This document shows, one piece after another, positions 9,092 through 17,040 of a DNA stretch of 55,975 nucleotides. The stretch is from NCBI GenBank assembly GCA_016200135.1, contig JACQFI010000005.1:1-55975 (forward strand), read 5' to 3'. Every line of letters starts with the position of its first letter. The first letter of the stretch is position 1. Both the position numbers and the translations under genes were made by a program. The stretch is from Planctomycetota bacterium (lineage in GTDB: Bacteria > Planctomycetota > SZUA-567 > H5-PLA8). The notes under the pieces were generated by a model. It was not told where the DNA came from, did no database searches, and was given only the letters and a program-made list of their open reading frames with translations.

Positions 9092-10617
9092 GCGCCAACG
9101 ATTTTGCGACGCTGCGTTCGTCGCAAGCGATAGCCCGAACGCAGATACCTGGCCTCGGCTTCCAGGATTTCAGCCGCAATATCCTGACCGCCGCCGCCGC
9201 GGGTCTGAGAACGATAGCCTATTTTGGCGCCGTGGAGGACGCGGATTCAGGCGTAGTGCTATACGCGGTGATGGCCGACAACACGCAATCGCTCCTGCAC
9301 GTCGGCAAGACCCGTCTCGAAGCGGAAAGCTTTCCTTCCCTCGCCGAAAAGTGCCCCCAAGTCCATCTTTTCGAGCGCGAGATCGCCGAGCAGTATGGGG
9401 TACGGCCGGAATCCCATCCGTGGTTCAAGCCTGTCCGGTTCCACCATTCCTACCGGCAGGGCCACGACGCGTGGGGCCGAAAACAAGACGAGCATCTCCT
9501 CGCCGGCGTCATCGACTTCTATCGCGTCGAGGGCGAGGAAATCCATGAAGTCGCGGTGGGTCCTGTGCATGCCGGCGTCATCGAACCCGGTCATTTTCGC
9601 TTCCAGTGTCACGGCGAGCAGGTCTATCATCTCGAAATCTCGCTGGGCTATCAACATCGTGGCGTGGAGCGCTCCCTCGTGGGCGGCCCCGATAAGCGCA
9701 CCCTTCACACTATGGAAACGCTCTCGGGCGATACCTCGGTCGGCCATGCCCTGGCCTATTGCGAAGCGGTCGAAGCCTTAACTCAATGCCAGGCGCCCAT
9801 CCGGGCCGAAGTCATCCGTGGCGTGGCGCTTGAATTGGAACGTCTCGCCAACCACACCGGCGATTTGGGCGCGTTGGCCGGGGATGTGGGATTCTTGCCG
9901 ACGGCGTCCTACTGCGGGCGGCTGCGCGGGGATTTTCTCAACCTGACCGCGCTGCTGTGCGGCAATCGGTTCGGCCGCAGTTTGATTCGTCCCGGCGGCC
10001 TCGGCTTCGATCTTAGCGCGGACCAAATAAAACAATGCCTGGAGCGCTTGGAGGCCGCTTATCTTGACGTGGCCAATGCGTCCAACTTGTTATGGGACGC
10101 ATCGTCGGTGCAAGCCCGCTTTGAGCACACCGGAGCCATTACGCAGGCTGTCGCGAACTCCCTGGGCATGGTGGGTCCTGCCGCGCGCGCAACGGGGATG
10201 GAGTGCGATGCGCGGCGCGATTTCCCTTCCGGCATATTTCGATTCGCCCAAATTCCCGTTTCAACATGGACCACAGGCGATGTTTTCGCCCGTGCCTACG
10301 TTCGCTGGCTGGAAATCCAGCGCTCCGTGGCGTTCATAAAAGAACAATTGCAGGCCCTGCCGGATGGGCCGATCCGGGAGCCTGTGGGCGCGCTAAAACC
10401 AGACCAGTTCGTGGTGACGCTGGTGGAGGGGTGGCGGGGCGAGATTTGCCATGTCGCCATGACCGATGCCCAAGGCCGTTTTTCCAGATACAAGGTAGTG
10501 GATCCGTCTTTTCACAATTGGATGGGGCTCGCCATGGCGCTTCGCGAGCAGCAGATTTCCGATTTCCCGCTGTGCAACAAGAGTTTCAATCTCTCGTATT
10601 GCGGCCACGACCTGTAA
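9088..10617 (+). CDS. HyfG/HycE-like large subunit (NuoC-NuoD fusion) lacking the NiFe-binding cysteines (Ehr type)
   Basis: 509 residues. The N-terminal part (about 1-140) is NuoC-like (FEREIAEQYGVRPESHPWFKPVRFH, 95-119); the rest is NuoD/hydrogenase-large-subunit-like (RFQCHGEQVYHLEISLGYQHRGVE, 171-194; then VGHALAYCEAVEAL). In true group 4 NiFe hydrogenases an RxCGxCG motif lies just before the HSxAYxxAVE stretch; here that place reads METLSGDTSVGHALAYC (209-225) with no CxxC. The C-terminus ends DFPLCNKSFNLSYCGHDL, where a hydrogenase has DPCxxCxxH followed by a cleaved tail. Cys496 and Cys505 are too far apart for the canonical motif. The protein should bind no NiFe centre. It fits the known Ehr complexes, which resemble complex I and hydrogenases without being either. 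Substrate and electron acceptor are unknown. Confidence 0.9.
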   Translation: MSANDFATLRSSQAIARTQIPGLGFQDFSRNILTAAAAGLRTIAYFGAVEDADSGVVLYAVMADNTQSLLHVGKTRLEAESFPSLAEKCPQVHLFEREIAEQYGVRPESHPWFKPVRFHHSYRQGHDAWGRKQDEHLLAGVIDFYRVEGEEIHEVAVGPVHAGVIEPGHFRFQCHGEQVYHLEISLGYQHRGVERSLVGGPDKRTLHTMETLSGDTSVGHALAYCEAVEALTQCQAPIRAEVIRGVALELERLANHTGDLGALAGDVGFLPTASYCGRLRGDFLNLTALLCGNRFGRSLIRPGGLGFDLSADQIKQCLERLEAAYLDVANASNLLWDASSVQARFEHTGAITQAVANSLGMVGPAARATGMECDARRDFPSGIFRFAQIPVSTWTTGDVFARAYVRWLEIQRSVAFIKEQLQALPDGPIREPVGALKPDQFVVTLVEGWRGEICHVAMTDAQGRFSRYKVVDPSFHNWMGLAMALREQQISDFPLCNKSFNLSYCGHDL

Positions 10618-10626
10618 GGAGAATCC

Positions 10627-11436
10627 ATGCTCAAGGTCTCTCTTGCCCGGCTGAAACAGGGGCACCGCACGATTCCGTTTCCCGCCCAGCCGCCGGCGCT
10701 GCCCGAACGGTTTCGCGGGCTTCCGGTCGTGGATTCGTCCAAGTGCCCCGACGATTGCCGGGCCTGTGCCGAGGCTTGTCCGACCGATGCTCTTTCAATC
10801 GAAGGCAAGAAGATGCGGCTCGATCTCGGTCGCTGCCTTTTCTGTACCGACTGCACGGAAGCATGCCCGCAAGGAGCCATTCAATATACGCAGGATTACC
10901 GTCTCGCGACCCGGAAACGCGAGGACCTCATGCTTGAGGATCGGACGCTGAAACTGGCGGAGGCGCTTGAAGAAAAGTCGCGCCGCCTGTTCGGCCGCTC
11001 GCTCAAGCTGCGTCAAGTCAGCGCCGGCGGTTGCAGTGCGTGCGAAGCGGATCTGAACGTCCTGGGAACGGTGGTCTTCGACCTCGGCCGCTTCGGCATT
11101 CAATTTGTCGCCTCGCCCAGGCATGCGGACGGCATCGTCGTCACGGGTCCGGTCAGCGAGAACATGCGCTCGGCGCTTCTGGAAACGTATGCTGCCATTC
11201 CTGCGCCCAAGCTCGTCATTGCCGTCGGAGCCTGCGCCATCAGCGGCGGTCCTTACATCGACAATCCTGAAGTGCATAATGGATGTGGAGCCGTTCTCCC
11301 CGTCGATCTTTACATCCCTGGCTGCCCTCCCCACCCAGTTACAATTCTGGACGGCTTGCTGCGGCTGCTTGGAAGGATTGACGTTACAGATCGTGCTCCG
11401 GCGATTGCCCAACCACAAAACGATTCCAACACATAA
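10627..11436 (+). CDS. Fused ferredoxin (HyfH-like) and small subunit (HyfI/NuoB-like) of the Ehr complex
   Basis: 269 residues holding two complex subunits in one chain. Residues about 35-90 carry two [4Fe-4S] motifs: Cys40, 44, 47, 51 (first spacing CxxxC rather than CxxC) and Cys70, 73, 76, 80 (classic CxxCxxCxxxCP). After a charged helical linker (95-125), residues 130-250 form a NuoB/HycG-type domain with Cys136 and Cys139 (GGCSACEADLN), Cys203 (GACAISGG) and Cys233 (GCPPHP), the four ligands of the proximal or N2 cluster. In E. coli hydrogenase 4 these are separate genes. So the iron-sulfur relay appears complete even though the adjoining large subunit has lost its NiFe site. AAGGAGAA before the ATG is a strong ribosome binding site. 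Last gene of the operon; no clear hairpin terminator follows. Confidence 0.9.
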   Translation: MLKVSLARLKQGHRTIPFPAQPPALPERFRGLPVVDSSKCPDDCRACAEACPTDALSIEGKKMRLDLGRCLFCTDCTEACPQGAIQYTQDYRLATRKREDLMLEDRTLKLAEALEEKSRRLFGRSLKLRQVSAGGCSACEADLNVLGTVVFDLGRFGIQFVASPRHADGIVVTGPVSENMRSALLETYAAIPAPKLVIAVGACAISGGPYIDNPEVHNGCGAVLPVDLYIPGCPPHPVTILDGLLRLLGRIDVTDRAPAIAQPQNDSNT

Positions 11437-11583
11437 CAATCGTATTCCCAATCAGGACGGCGAACCGAAAGCCCAAATCGGAAAACAAGCAAAGAGAAGA
11501 ATTTCGCAATCCCGTACCGTACCAGCCTTTTCCTGCATACGTGTGTACGCGGAAAAGCGGCGTGCCCCGGCGCTCTTTTAGGC

Positions 11584-12666
11584 TTACTTCACAAACGCCC
11601 GCACCGAAAGCACCTGCGGCAACAGGTCAGTGGCTTTCTGCCAGCTCTTACCGGCATCGGCGCTGGCGTAGACCTGTCCGCTGGTGGTTCCGAAGTACAG
11701 GCCCGGCGTCTCGAGCCCGTCGGTCGCGAAGGCATCGCGCAGGATGCCAACGAACGAATCGTCCGGCAGGCCCTTGCGCAGCGGCTTCCACGATGCCCCC
11801 GCGTTATTGGTGGTGTACACGGCCAATTTGCCGTCCTTCGGCGCGCGGAAGCCGTCGCTCTGGAGCGGGATCGTGTAGGCGGTCTCGGGATCGTGCGGGT
11901 GCGCGACAAGCGGGAATCCGAAGCGCGAGGGCAGGCCCTTCTCCACGCTTTTCCAGTCCGCATGCGCGCCGTCGCGCCGGTAGAAGCCGACGTGGTTCTG
12001 TTGGTAGATGCGGTCGGGACGCCTGCCCGCGAACGCGATCTTATGCACGCAGGAGGATGGGCTGTTCTTTTCTTTGGCATTGAAGACTGAATGAAGGCCG
12101 ACGTTGCGCAGTTCCCACGACGCGCCGCGGTCGAAGCTCTCGAAGACGCCCACGGCCGAGATCGCGATGAGCAGGTGTTTCTCGTTGCGCGGATCGACGA
12201 GGATCGAGTGCAGGCAGAGCCCGCCGAACCCGGGCATCCACTTTGAGCGAGTTGGATGTTTGGTGAGGCCCTTCAACTCGGTCCAGGTCGCGCCGCCGTC
12301 ATCGCTGTGAAAGAGCGCCGCGGGCGCGACGCCGCAGTAGAGCGAGCCCTTGCGTCCCTTCACGTCGGGCTGGATCTGCCAGATGGACTCGACCGGCTTC
12401 TTGGCGTCCTTGGGGAAGCGCGGCTGCTTTTTAGCGAGCTTCCAGGTCTTGCCCATGTCCTTGCTGATCTGAATGCACGGACCCCAGTGCCAACTGTTCA
12501 CGCCAGCATAGAGAGTGGTACCGTTGCGTGTGTCCGCTACCGCGATGTTCACCGGCAGGCCGCCTAGGCAAGGAGCGCTGAAACTCCACTTCTTGCGTTT
12601 GGTGTCAGAGGTGCCAATAAAGAGCCCGCGCTTGGTGCCGACCAGCAGATGAACCCGCTTCGCCAT
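11584..12666 (-). CDS. BNR/Asp-box repeat beta-propeller protein
   Basis: 360 residues with repeated Asp-box motifs spaced along the chain: SKDMGKTW (about 68-75), SDDGGATW (121-128), SFDRGASW (177-184), TTNNAGASW and SADAGKSW near the C-terminus. These mark a sortilin/sialidase-like beta-propeller. It begins MAKRVHLLVGTKRGLFIGTSD, with no signal peptide, so it is predicted to be cytoplasmic. No sialidase catalytic residues can be assigned, and such proteins are often annotated only as exo-alpha-sialidase-like or glycosyl hydrolase; the true activity is unknown. AGGAG sits 8 bases before the ATG. The upstream neighbour on the same strand encodes a MoaD/ThiS-like protein, 109 bases away. The gap to the Ehr operon (11437-11583) shows no convincing terminator. 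Confidence 0.75.
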   Translation of the reverse strand: MAKRVHLLVGTKRGLFIGTSDTKRKKWSFSAPCLGGLPVNIAVADTRNGTTLYAGVNSWHWGPCIQISKDMGKTWKLAKKQPRFPKDAKKPVESIWQIQPDVKGRKGSLYCGVAPAALFHSDDGGATWTELKGLTKHPTRSKWMPGFGGLCLHSILVDPRNEKHLLIAISAVGVFESFDRGASWELRNVGLHSVFNAKEKNSPSSCVHKIAFAGRRPDRIYQQNHVGFYRRDGAHADWKSVEKGLPSRFGFPLVAHPHDPETAYTIPLQSDGFRAPKDGKLAVYTTNNAGASWKPLRKGLPDDSFVGILRDAFATDGLETPGLYFGTTSGQVYASADAGKSWQKATDLLPQVLSVRAFVK

Positions 12667-12775
12667 GGAATGCGCTCCTTTAGCTTGAATGCTTGGACTC
12701 AGCGATGAACGCCATAACCCCGATGCGCCTTAGATCAATTGCGAATCCCCAAACGTGTTTCAAGGCTTGCGGCGC

Positions 12776-13060
12776 CTACCCGCCCGAGACTGCCGGCATG
12801 ATCAGGATCGTCTCGCCGCCTTTTAGCGGCGTGCGCAGGCCCTTCAGGAAGCGGATCTCGGTGTCGTCCACGAAGATAAGCACGTGCGGGCGCTGGGCGT
12901 CGAGCTCGTTGCAGATCCCGTCGCTCAGGCTGGGTTGCACGCGGTCCAGGTCGCGGATCGCGGCGAGCACGTTCGCTCCCTGCACGGAGACTTCCCGCGC
13001 GCCGGCATGCGTGGCGAGCGCCGGTGGAAGCTTGACCGTTACTTTTGAAGCGTTGCCCAT
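12776..13060 (-). CDS. MoaD/ThiS-family ubiquitin-like sulfur carrier
   Basis: 94 residues with the beta-grasp pattern of MoaD/ThiS: KVTVKLPPALATHAGAREVSVQGANVLAAIRDL, then RPHVLIFVDDTEIRFLKGLRTPLKGGETILIMPAVSGG. It ends exactly in Gly-Gly, the residues that are adenylated and turned into a thiocarboxylate for sulfur transfer in molybdopterin, thiamine or cysteine synthesis. No partner (MoeB/ThiF, MoaE, ThiG or CysM-type) lies nearby, so the pathway cannot be named. It starts 13 bases after the stop of the transglutaminase-like gene, so the two are probably co-transcribed. Confidence 0.82.
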   Translation of the reverse strand: MGNASKVTVKLPPALATHAGAREVSVQGANVLAAIRDLDRVQPSLSDGICNELDAQRPHVLIFVDDTEIRFLKGLRTPLKGGETILIMPAVSGG

Positions 13061-13073
13061 GTTCGCTGCCGCC

Positions 13074-15071
13074 TTACTTCGCCGGGGTGGCCGCCGGATC
13101 GCCCAGCACCAGTGTCTTCAAAACGCTATCGGCGACGGCCTGCGCGTCGGCCGGGTTGCGCGACATGATCTCGACCCGCACCAGCATGCCCGGCGCAAGG
13201 GCCATCACAATCCGGGCGGGCCCTTGCGGAATAATCGCGGCCTGGCCGCCTTTGATCTCCTGGGGTTTCAGCGCCGGCTGCTTCAGCATCGTGGGCAGGT
13301 CCGAACCAAACGTGGACGGGAGGTTCACGACCACCGCCTGAATCCCCTTGGAACGGTCCACTAGCAGCCCCGCCACAGGGAGCGGCATATCCTGGCCGTT
13401 AGGCAATTTGCTTCCGCGCGGCATGAGCGTGAGGCCCGCGGGGACCTCGAACGCGATGCCGAGCGTAGGATCGATGTACTTGTTGTTGTCGAGCTTGCCC
13501 GGAGCCTTCAGGTCTGCGGTGGTGACGGCCTTGCCGCCCGCGAGCAACGCTTTATCGACTTCCATCTTCATGCGCCCGAAGACCTGCGCGACGGCGAGGT
13601 ACTTGTCGCCCATGCTCGCGCCTTCCAGCGGCGAGTCGGCCATCTCGATATGCGCCGGATCGACCGACGGGCAGCAGAGCGTCGCGTCGAGCGCCACCCA
13701 GCGGCCCAGCCACGCCTCGGTCCACATGTGGTAGTTGTAGTTGCCCTCAGCGAACGTCAGGCCCATCGCCACCTTCGACGGAATGCCGGCCGCGCGCAGC
13801 AGCGCCGCCAGCCAGACGCCGTGTTCGGTGCAGTCGCCCTCGCGGTTCTTCTGGACCTCCTTCGCGCTGGCAAAACCGGTGTCGTAGCTCTTGGTCTTGA
13901 TGTTCTCGAAGACGAAGCGCTCTAGCTTCTTCGCGACCTTGTATCCATTCTTTTCCGTTCCGGCGATCTCCTTGGCCGTCTTCACGATGTCCGGATCGTC
14001 CCACTGGATCAGCGGCGAAGAGGCCATGTAGGGCTTGAGCTTGTCGAGGTCCGCTTGGGCCAGCGGCAGGCTGGGGGACTCGGCCTCGGTCATCGGCACG
14101 CGCTTGACCTGCAGCACGATCGTCTGCGCGTCGGGTTTGGCGACGATCTTCTGGCGCTCGTCGTCCCAGGCCACCGCGTTGATGTCGCCCTTGTCCATCT
14201 TCAGGCGGTAGTCGACCGAGTCCAGCCGCGCCGGCACCGGCATCAGGAAGCCGGGATCGACGCTGTTCTTCTTCATCGCGTCGATGCGCGGCGGGTCGAT
14301 GGGCTTCTCCCAGTCTTCCTTCGCGCACACGACCATCTCAGTGTCGTTCACGTCGAGCGTGAACTTGCGCCAGTAGCCGTCGTCGGCGCACCAGAAGGTG
14401 ATCGTCAGGCCCGGCGCGATGCCCGTAAGCTGCAACACATGGTAGTCCTGCGGTTCCTTGTCGGAGCCCAGCGCAAGTTTCTCGTTCTTGAGCACCTTCA
14501 CCTGCGCCTCCTTCACGTCGCCGATCTCCGCAAGGAAGAGCCCATACGTGTAGGCCGTCCCCACCGCGAAGCCCTTCTGCTTGCGCAGGAGCTGTTCGCC
14601 ATAGGGAAAGAGGAACGTGCCTTTGTAGGGAATCTTCATGTCTTTGGTGTCGCCTGCGGTGATCATCGTCATCTCGATTACGCCGTCCTTCACCAGGCCC
14701 TTGCGGACCGTGGCCTCCTTGGACTGCTTGCTGACGTTCTCGAACGAGACCGGCTTGCCCGTCTCGTCCTCGACGTTCGTCCCGTTCTCTTCGGTGGTGA
14801 TCGTGTCGTTGCCGCGCTTCATCATCGTCTTCTGCTCGTCGATGCTGACGTAGCGCACCGGCTTCCCGGCCTCGCTGACCTTCGTGGTCTTGAAGTGCAT
14901 CCGCCCGCACACCTGCCCGTACATCTTGACCAGGTAGAAGTTCTCGTAGACGAGAACGTCCTCGGCCCAGGTTGACGCAGGCGCAAGCAGGAAGAGGGCG
15001 CCAAGGAGGAACCATGTCCGATTTTGGATTTTCGATTTCCGATTGGTTGGAAGCGAACAAGAAGAATGCAT
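13074..15071 (-). CDS. Secreted transglutaminase-like domain protein
   Basis: 665 residues from the ATG at 15071, chosen because AAGGAGA lies 7 bases upstream; the open frame itself extends 12 codons further. An N-terminal signal peptide (hydrophobic WFLLGALFLLAPASTWA) suggests export. The transglutaminase-like core has its triad: Cys in NREGDCTEHGVWLAALLRAAG, His in YNYHMWTEAW and Asp in WVALDATLCC. Such domains act as proteases, cross-linking enzymes or are inactive; substrate unknown. The part before the core is all-beta-looking and has no family I recognise; the C-terminal part (about 540-660) also looks beta-rich. The codons just after the start overlap one arm of a 27-bp inverted repeat, giving the unusual NRKSKIQNR stretch before the hydrophobic core. 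Same strand as metG (95-base gap) and the MoaD-like gene. Confidence 0.83.
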   Translation of the reverse strand: MHSSCSLPTNRKSKIQNRTWFLLGALFLLAPASTWAEDVLVYENFYLVKMYGQVCGRMHFKTTKVSEAGKPVRYVSIDEQKTMMKRGNDTITTEENGTNVEDETGKPVSFENVSKQSKEATVRKGLVKDGVIEMTMITAGDTKDMKIPYKGTFLFPYGEQLLRKQKGFAVGTAYTYGLFLAEIGDVKEAQVKVLKNEKLALGSDKEPQDYHVLQLTGIAPGLTITFWCADDGYWRKFTLDVNDTEMVVCAKEDWEKPIDPPRIDAMKKNSVDPGFLMPVPARLDSVDYRLKMDKGDINAVAWDDERQKIVAKPDAQTIVLQVKRVPMTEAESPSLPLAQADLDKLKPYMASSPLIQWDDPDIVKTAKEIAGTEKNGYKVAKKLERFVFENIKTKSYDTGFASAKEVQKNREGDCTEHGVWLAALLRAAGIPSKVAMGLTFAEGNYNYHMWTEAWLGRWVALDATLCCPSVDPAHIEMADSPLEGASMGDKYLAVAQVFGRMKMEVDKALLAGGKAVTTADLKAPGKLDNNKYIDPTLGIAFEVPAGLTLMPRGSKLPNGQDMPLPVAGLLVDRSKGIQAVVVNLPSTFGSDLPTMLKQPALKPQEIKGGQAAIIPQGPARIVMALAPGMLVRVEIMSRNPADAQAVADSVLKTLVLGDPAATPAK

Positions 15072-15164
15072 GCCGGAGTCTCCTTCGGGTAATAGGTGAT
15101 TAAGCACCGCTAATGGGCAGGCAGCAATCTAATCCAAAATCGGAAATCGAAAATCCAAAATCGG
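15018..15164. repeat. 27-bp exact inverted repeat flanking the transglutaminase-like start
   Basis: The 27 bases at 15018-15044 are the exact reverse complement of 15138-15164, with 93 bases between them that hold the start codon and ribosome binding site of the transglutaminase-like gene. The right arm also contains a 13-base direct repeat, AATCCAAAATCGG, at 15131-15143 and 15152-15164, separated by 8 bases. The left arm lies in the signal-peptide coding region, the right arm just before the metG stop. The AT-rich sequence is unlike its GC-rich surroundings and looks like a dispersed repeat unit. Confidence 0.85.
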
Positions 15165-15166
15165 CG

Positions 15167-16876
15167 CTATTGCGCCGCGGGCAGGTCCTTCTCTTCCAGC
15201 TTCTTGAACGGCACTTCCGGCGGCGCGAGCGGCGTGCCGGGCTGGGTGATGCTCCGCGGGTCCAGCCCCGCGCTGCCGGGCTTGAAGGCGTCCTCTGCCG
15301 CGAGCCCGAACGACTTGAGAATCTTCGGCGCGCTGCCGGGCAGGAACGGGCGCAGCCCCAGCGCCAGCGCCGCGGTGGTCTCGCAGCAGACGCGGATCGT
15401 CGCGCCGCAGGCGTGCAGGTCCGTCTTGCGCTGCGCCCAGGGGGCCTTCTCGTCGAAAAACCTGTTGCCCGCGCGCGCGAGGTCCATCAGCCGCGCGAGC
15501 CCGGCCTTGAAGCGCAGGCCGTCCAGGTGCTTGGCGCTCTCGCTCAGCGCGGCGGAGATCTCCGCGCGCAATTTGCCCTCGCCGTCGCCGGCGGGTCCGC
15601 CTTCTGGAATCTTCGCATCGAAGTACTTATGCGTAAACGTGAGCGTGCGGTGGACGAAGTTGCCGAGGACGTCGGCCAGTTCGCCGTTGTAACGCCGCGC
15701 GTAGTCTTCCCACGTGAACGTGCTGTCGTTCTCTTCCGGCGCGACCGCCGTGAGGTAATAGCGCAGCGACTCCGCACCGTACTTTTCAACGAACCAGCCG
15801 ATCTCGATTAGGTTTCCGCGGCTCTTCGAGAACTTGTCTGCGCCAAAGTTGAGGAACTCGTTGGCCACCACTTGGCTAGCGATCTCGTATTTATTCCCAT
15901 CCGCGGCCGCGTCGTTGTAGCCGAACTCCATCGCGGGCCACGTGATCGCGTGGAAGGGAATGTTGTCCTTGCCGATGAAATTGTAGATCGGGCACGCGGG
16001 ATTCTGCCAGTACTCGCGCCAGCCTTCCGGGTTGCCGCGCTGTGCAAAAAGCTGCTGCGTGAACGTAACGTAGCCGATCGGCGCGTCGAACCAGACGTAG
16101 AGCCGCTTGCCGTCGATGCCGGGCTCGGAGAGCGGGATCTTGACGCCCCATTCGGTGTCGCGCGTGATGCAGCGCGCCCGCAGGCCCAGCTTGAGCCAGC
16201 CCTCCGCGCCGCGCAGCGTGTTGTTGCGCCAGGCCTCGCTCTGGCCTTCGCCGTGGGCGGCGACGTACCGTTCGAGCCGCGGCTGGAACGTGTCGAGGCG
16301 CAGAAACCAGTGCGACGTGGCCTTCAGCACCGGCGCCGAATCGTCGCCGGGCAGCGCGCTGCGCGGGTTCTTCAGGTCGGTGACTTCGTACGGCTTCTGG
16401 CAGTTCTCGCACTCGTCGCCGCGCGCGCGCTCGTTGCCGCAGTGCGGGCACGTGCCTTCCACGTAGCGGTCCGGCAGGAACATCTTGGACTTCTCACTGT
16501 AGTACTGCTGAATCTCGCGGCGGTCGATGTAGCCTTTCGAGAGCAGCTTGGCGAAGAAGTCCTGCGAGAGCGCGTGGTGTTCGGGGGAACTCGTGCGGCC
16601 CCAGATGTCGAACGCGACACCCGCCGCGGCGAATGCCGCGCCGTTGGCCTTGTGGAACTCGTCCACGACCTCTTGCGGCGAACACTTGCGCTTGAGCGCC
16701 GAGAGCGTGATCGGCACGCCATGCTCATCGCTGCCGCAGATGAAGACGACGTCGTCTCCTTTTAAGCGCCGCCAGCGGACGTAGGTATCCGCGGGCAGGT
16801 ACGCGCCGGCCAGATGCCCCAGGTGAACGCGGCCGTTCGCGTACGGAAGCGCCGCGGTGACTAAGACCTTGCCCAA
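15167..16876 (-). CDS. metG: Methionyl-tRNA synthetase
   Basis: 569 residues; class I aminoacyl-tRNA synthetase that charges tRNA-Met in the cytoplasm. Seen: the HIGH-type motif HLGH at about 18-21 in LPYANGRVHLGHLAGAYLPAD, the KMSKS-type motif as KFSKSRGN, the connective-peptide zinc knuckle CPHCGNERARGDECENCQ (four Cys), and the family signatures FICGSDEHG and WFDAPIGYV. The C-terminus ends after the anticodon-binding helical domain and a short linker; the optional Trbp111-like tRNA-binding domain is absent, which is normal for many bacteria. The start is TTG at 16876, supported by GGGAGGT about 8 bases upstream and by the usual N-terminus (GKVLVTAALPYANG). The stop lies beside the 27-bp inverted repeat. 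Confidence 0.96.
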   Translation of the reverse strand: MGKVLVTAALPYANGRVHLGHLAGAYLPADTYVRWRRLKGDDVVFICGSDEHGVPITLSALKRKCSPQEVVDEFHKANGAAFAAAGVAFDIWGRTSSPEHHALSQDFFAKLLSKGYIDRREIQQYYSEKSKMFLPDRYVEGTCPHCGNERARGDECENCQKPYEVTDLKNPRSALPGDDSAPVLKATSHWFLRLDTFQPRLERYVAAHGEGQSEAWRNNTLRGAEGWLKLGLRARCITRDTEWGVKIPLSEPGIDGKRLYVWFDAPIGYVTFTQQLFAQRGNPEGWREYWQNPACPIYNFIGKDNIPFHAITWPAMEFGYNDAAADGNKYEIASQVVANEFLNFGADKFSKSRGNLIEIGWFVEKYGAESLRYYLTAVAPEENDSTFTWEDYARRYNGELADVLGNFVHRTLTFTHKYFDAKIPEGGPAGDGEGKLRAEISAALSESAKHLDGLRFKAGLARLMDLARAGNRFFDEKAPWAQRKTDLHACGATIRVCCETTAALALGLRPFLPGSAPKILKSFGLAAEDAFKPGSAGLDPRSITQPGTPLAPPEVPFKKLEEKDLPAAQ

Positions 16877-16985
16877 GATGAGTACCTCCCTGAATGCAAT
16901 CCGGCGGCCGGCAAGGATCTATCTTGCCCGAAGCCGGTGGAATTTTCGAGTTGGTTCGCGGGGGCGACAGTGACGCCCGCAAGTA

Positions 16986-17040
16986 TCGTAGCATCGGCCT
17001 CTCGCCGATGGTGTGCCCTCCGCCGGGACGGCGGAGCCAC
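16986..17040 (+). repeat. Dispersed double-hairpin repeat, copy 1
   Basis: Two hairpins: CATCGGC...GCCGATG (16992-17010) and CTCCGCCG-GGA-CGGCGGAG (17018-17036), the second running into the 20-mer CGCCGGGACGGCGGAGCCAC (17021-17040). The same 20-mer recurs exactly at 39079-39098 (minus) and 43096-43115 (plus). It lies in the 484-base divergent gap 16877-17360 between metG and the oxidoreductase gene, in which I see no gene and no clear promoter. Resembles REP-type intergenic elements. Confidence 0.75.

Noticed and set aside
9088..11436. Group 4 NiFe hydrogenase (hydrogenase-4 or formate hydrogenlyase)
   Set aside because: The large subunit lacks both metal-binding CxxC motifs and there is no formate dehydrogenase gene nearby; Ehr complex is the better call.
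11450..11490. Possible partial copy of the AATCCAAAATCGG repeat after the Ehr operon
   Set aside because: Only a short weak match (CCCAAATCGGAAAA), too little to call a repeat copy.
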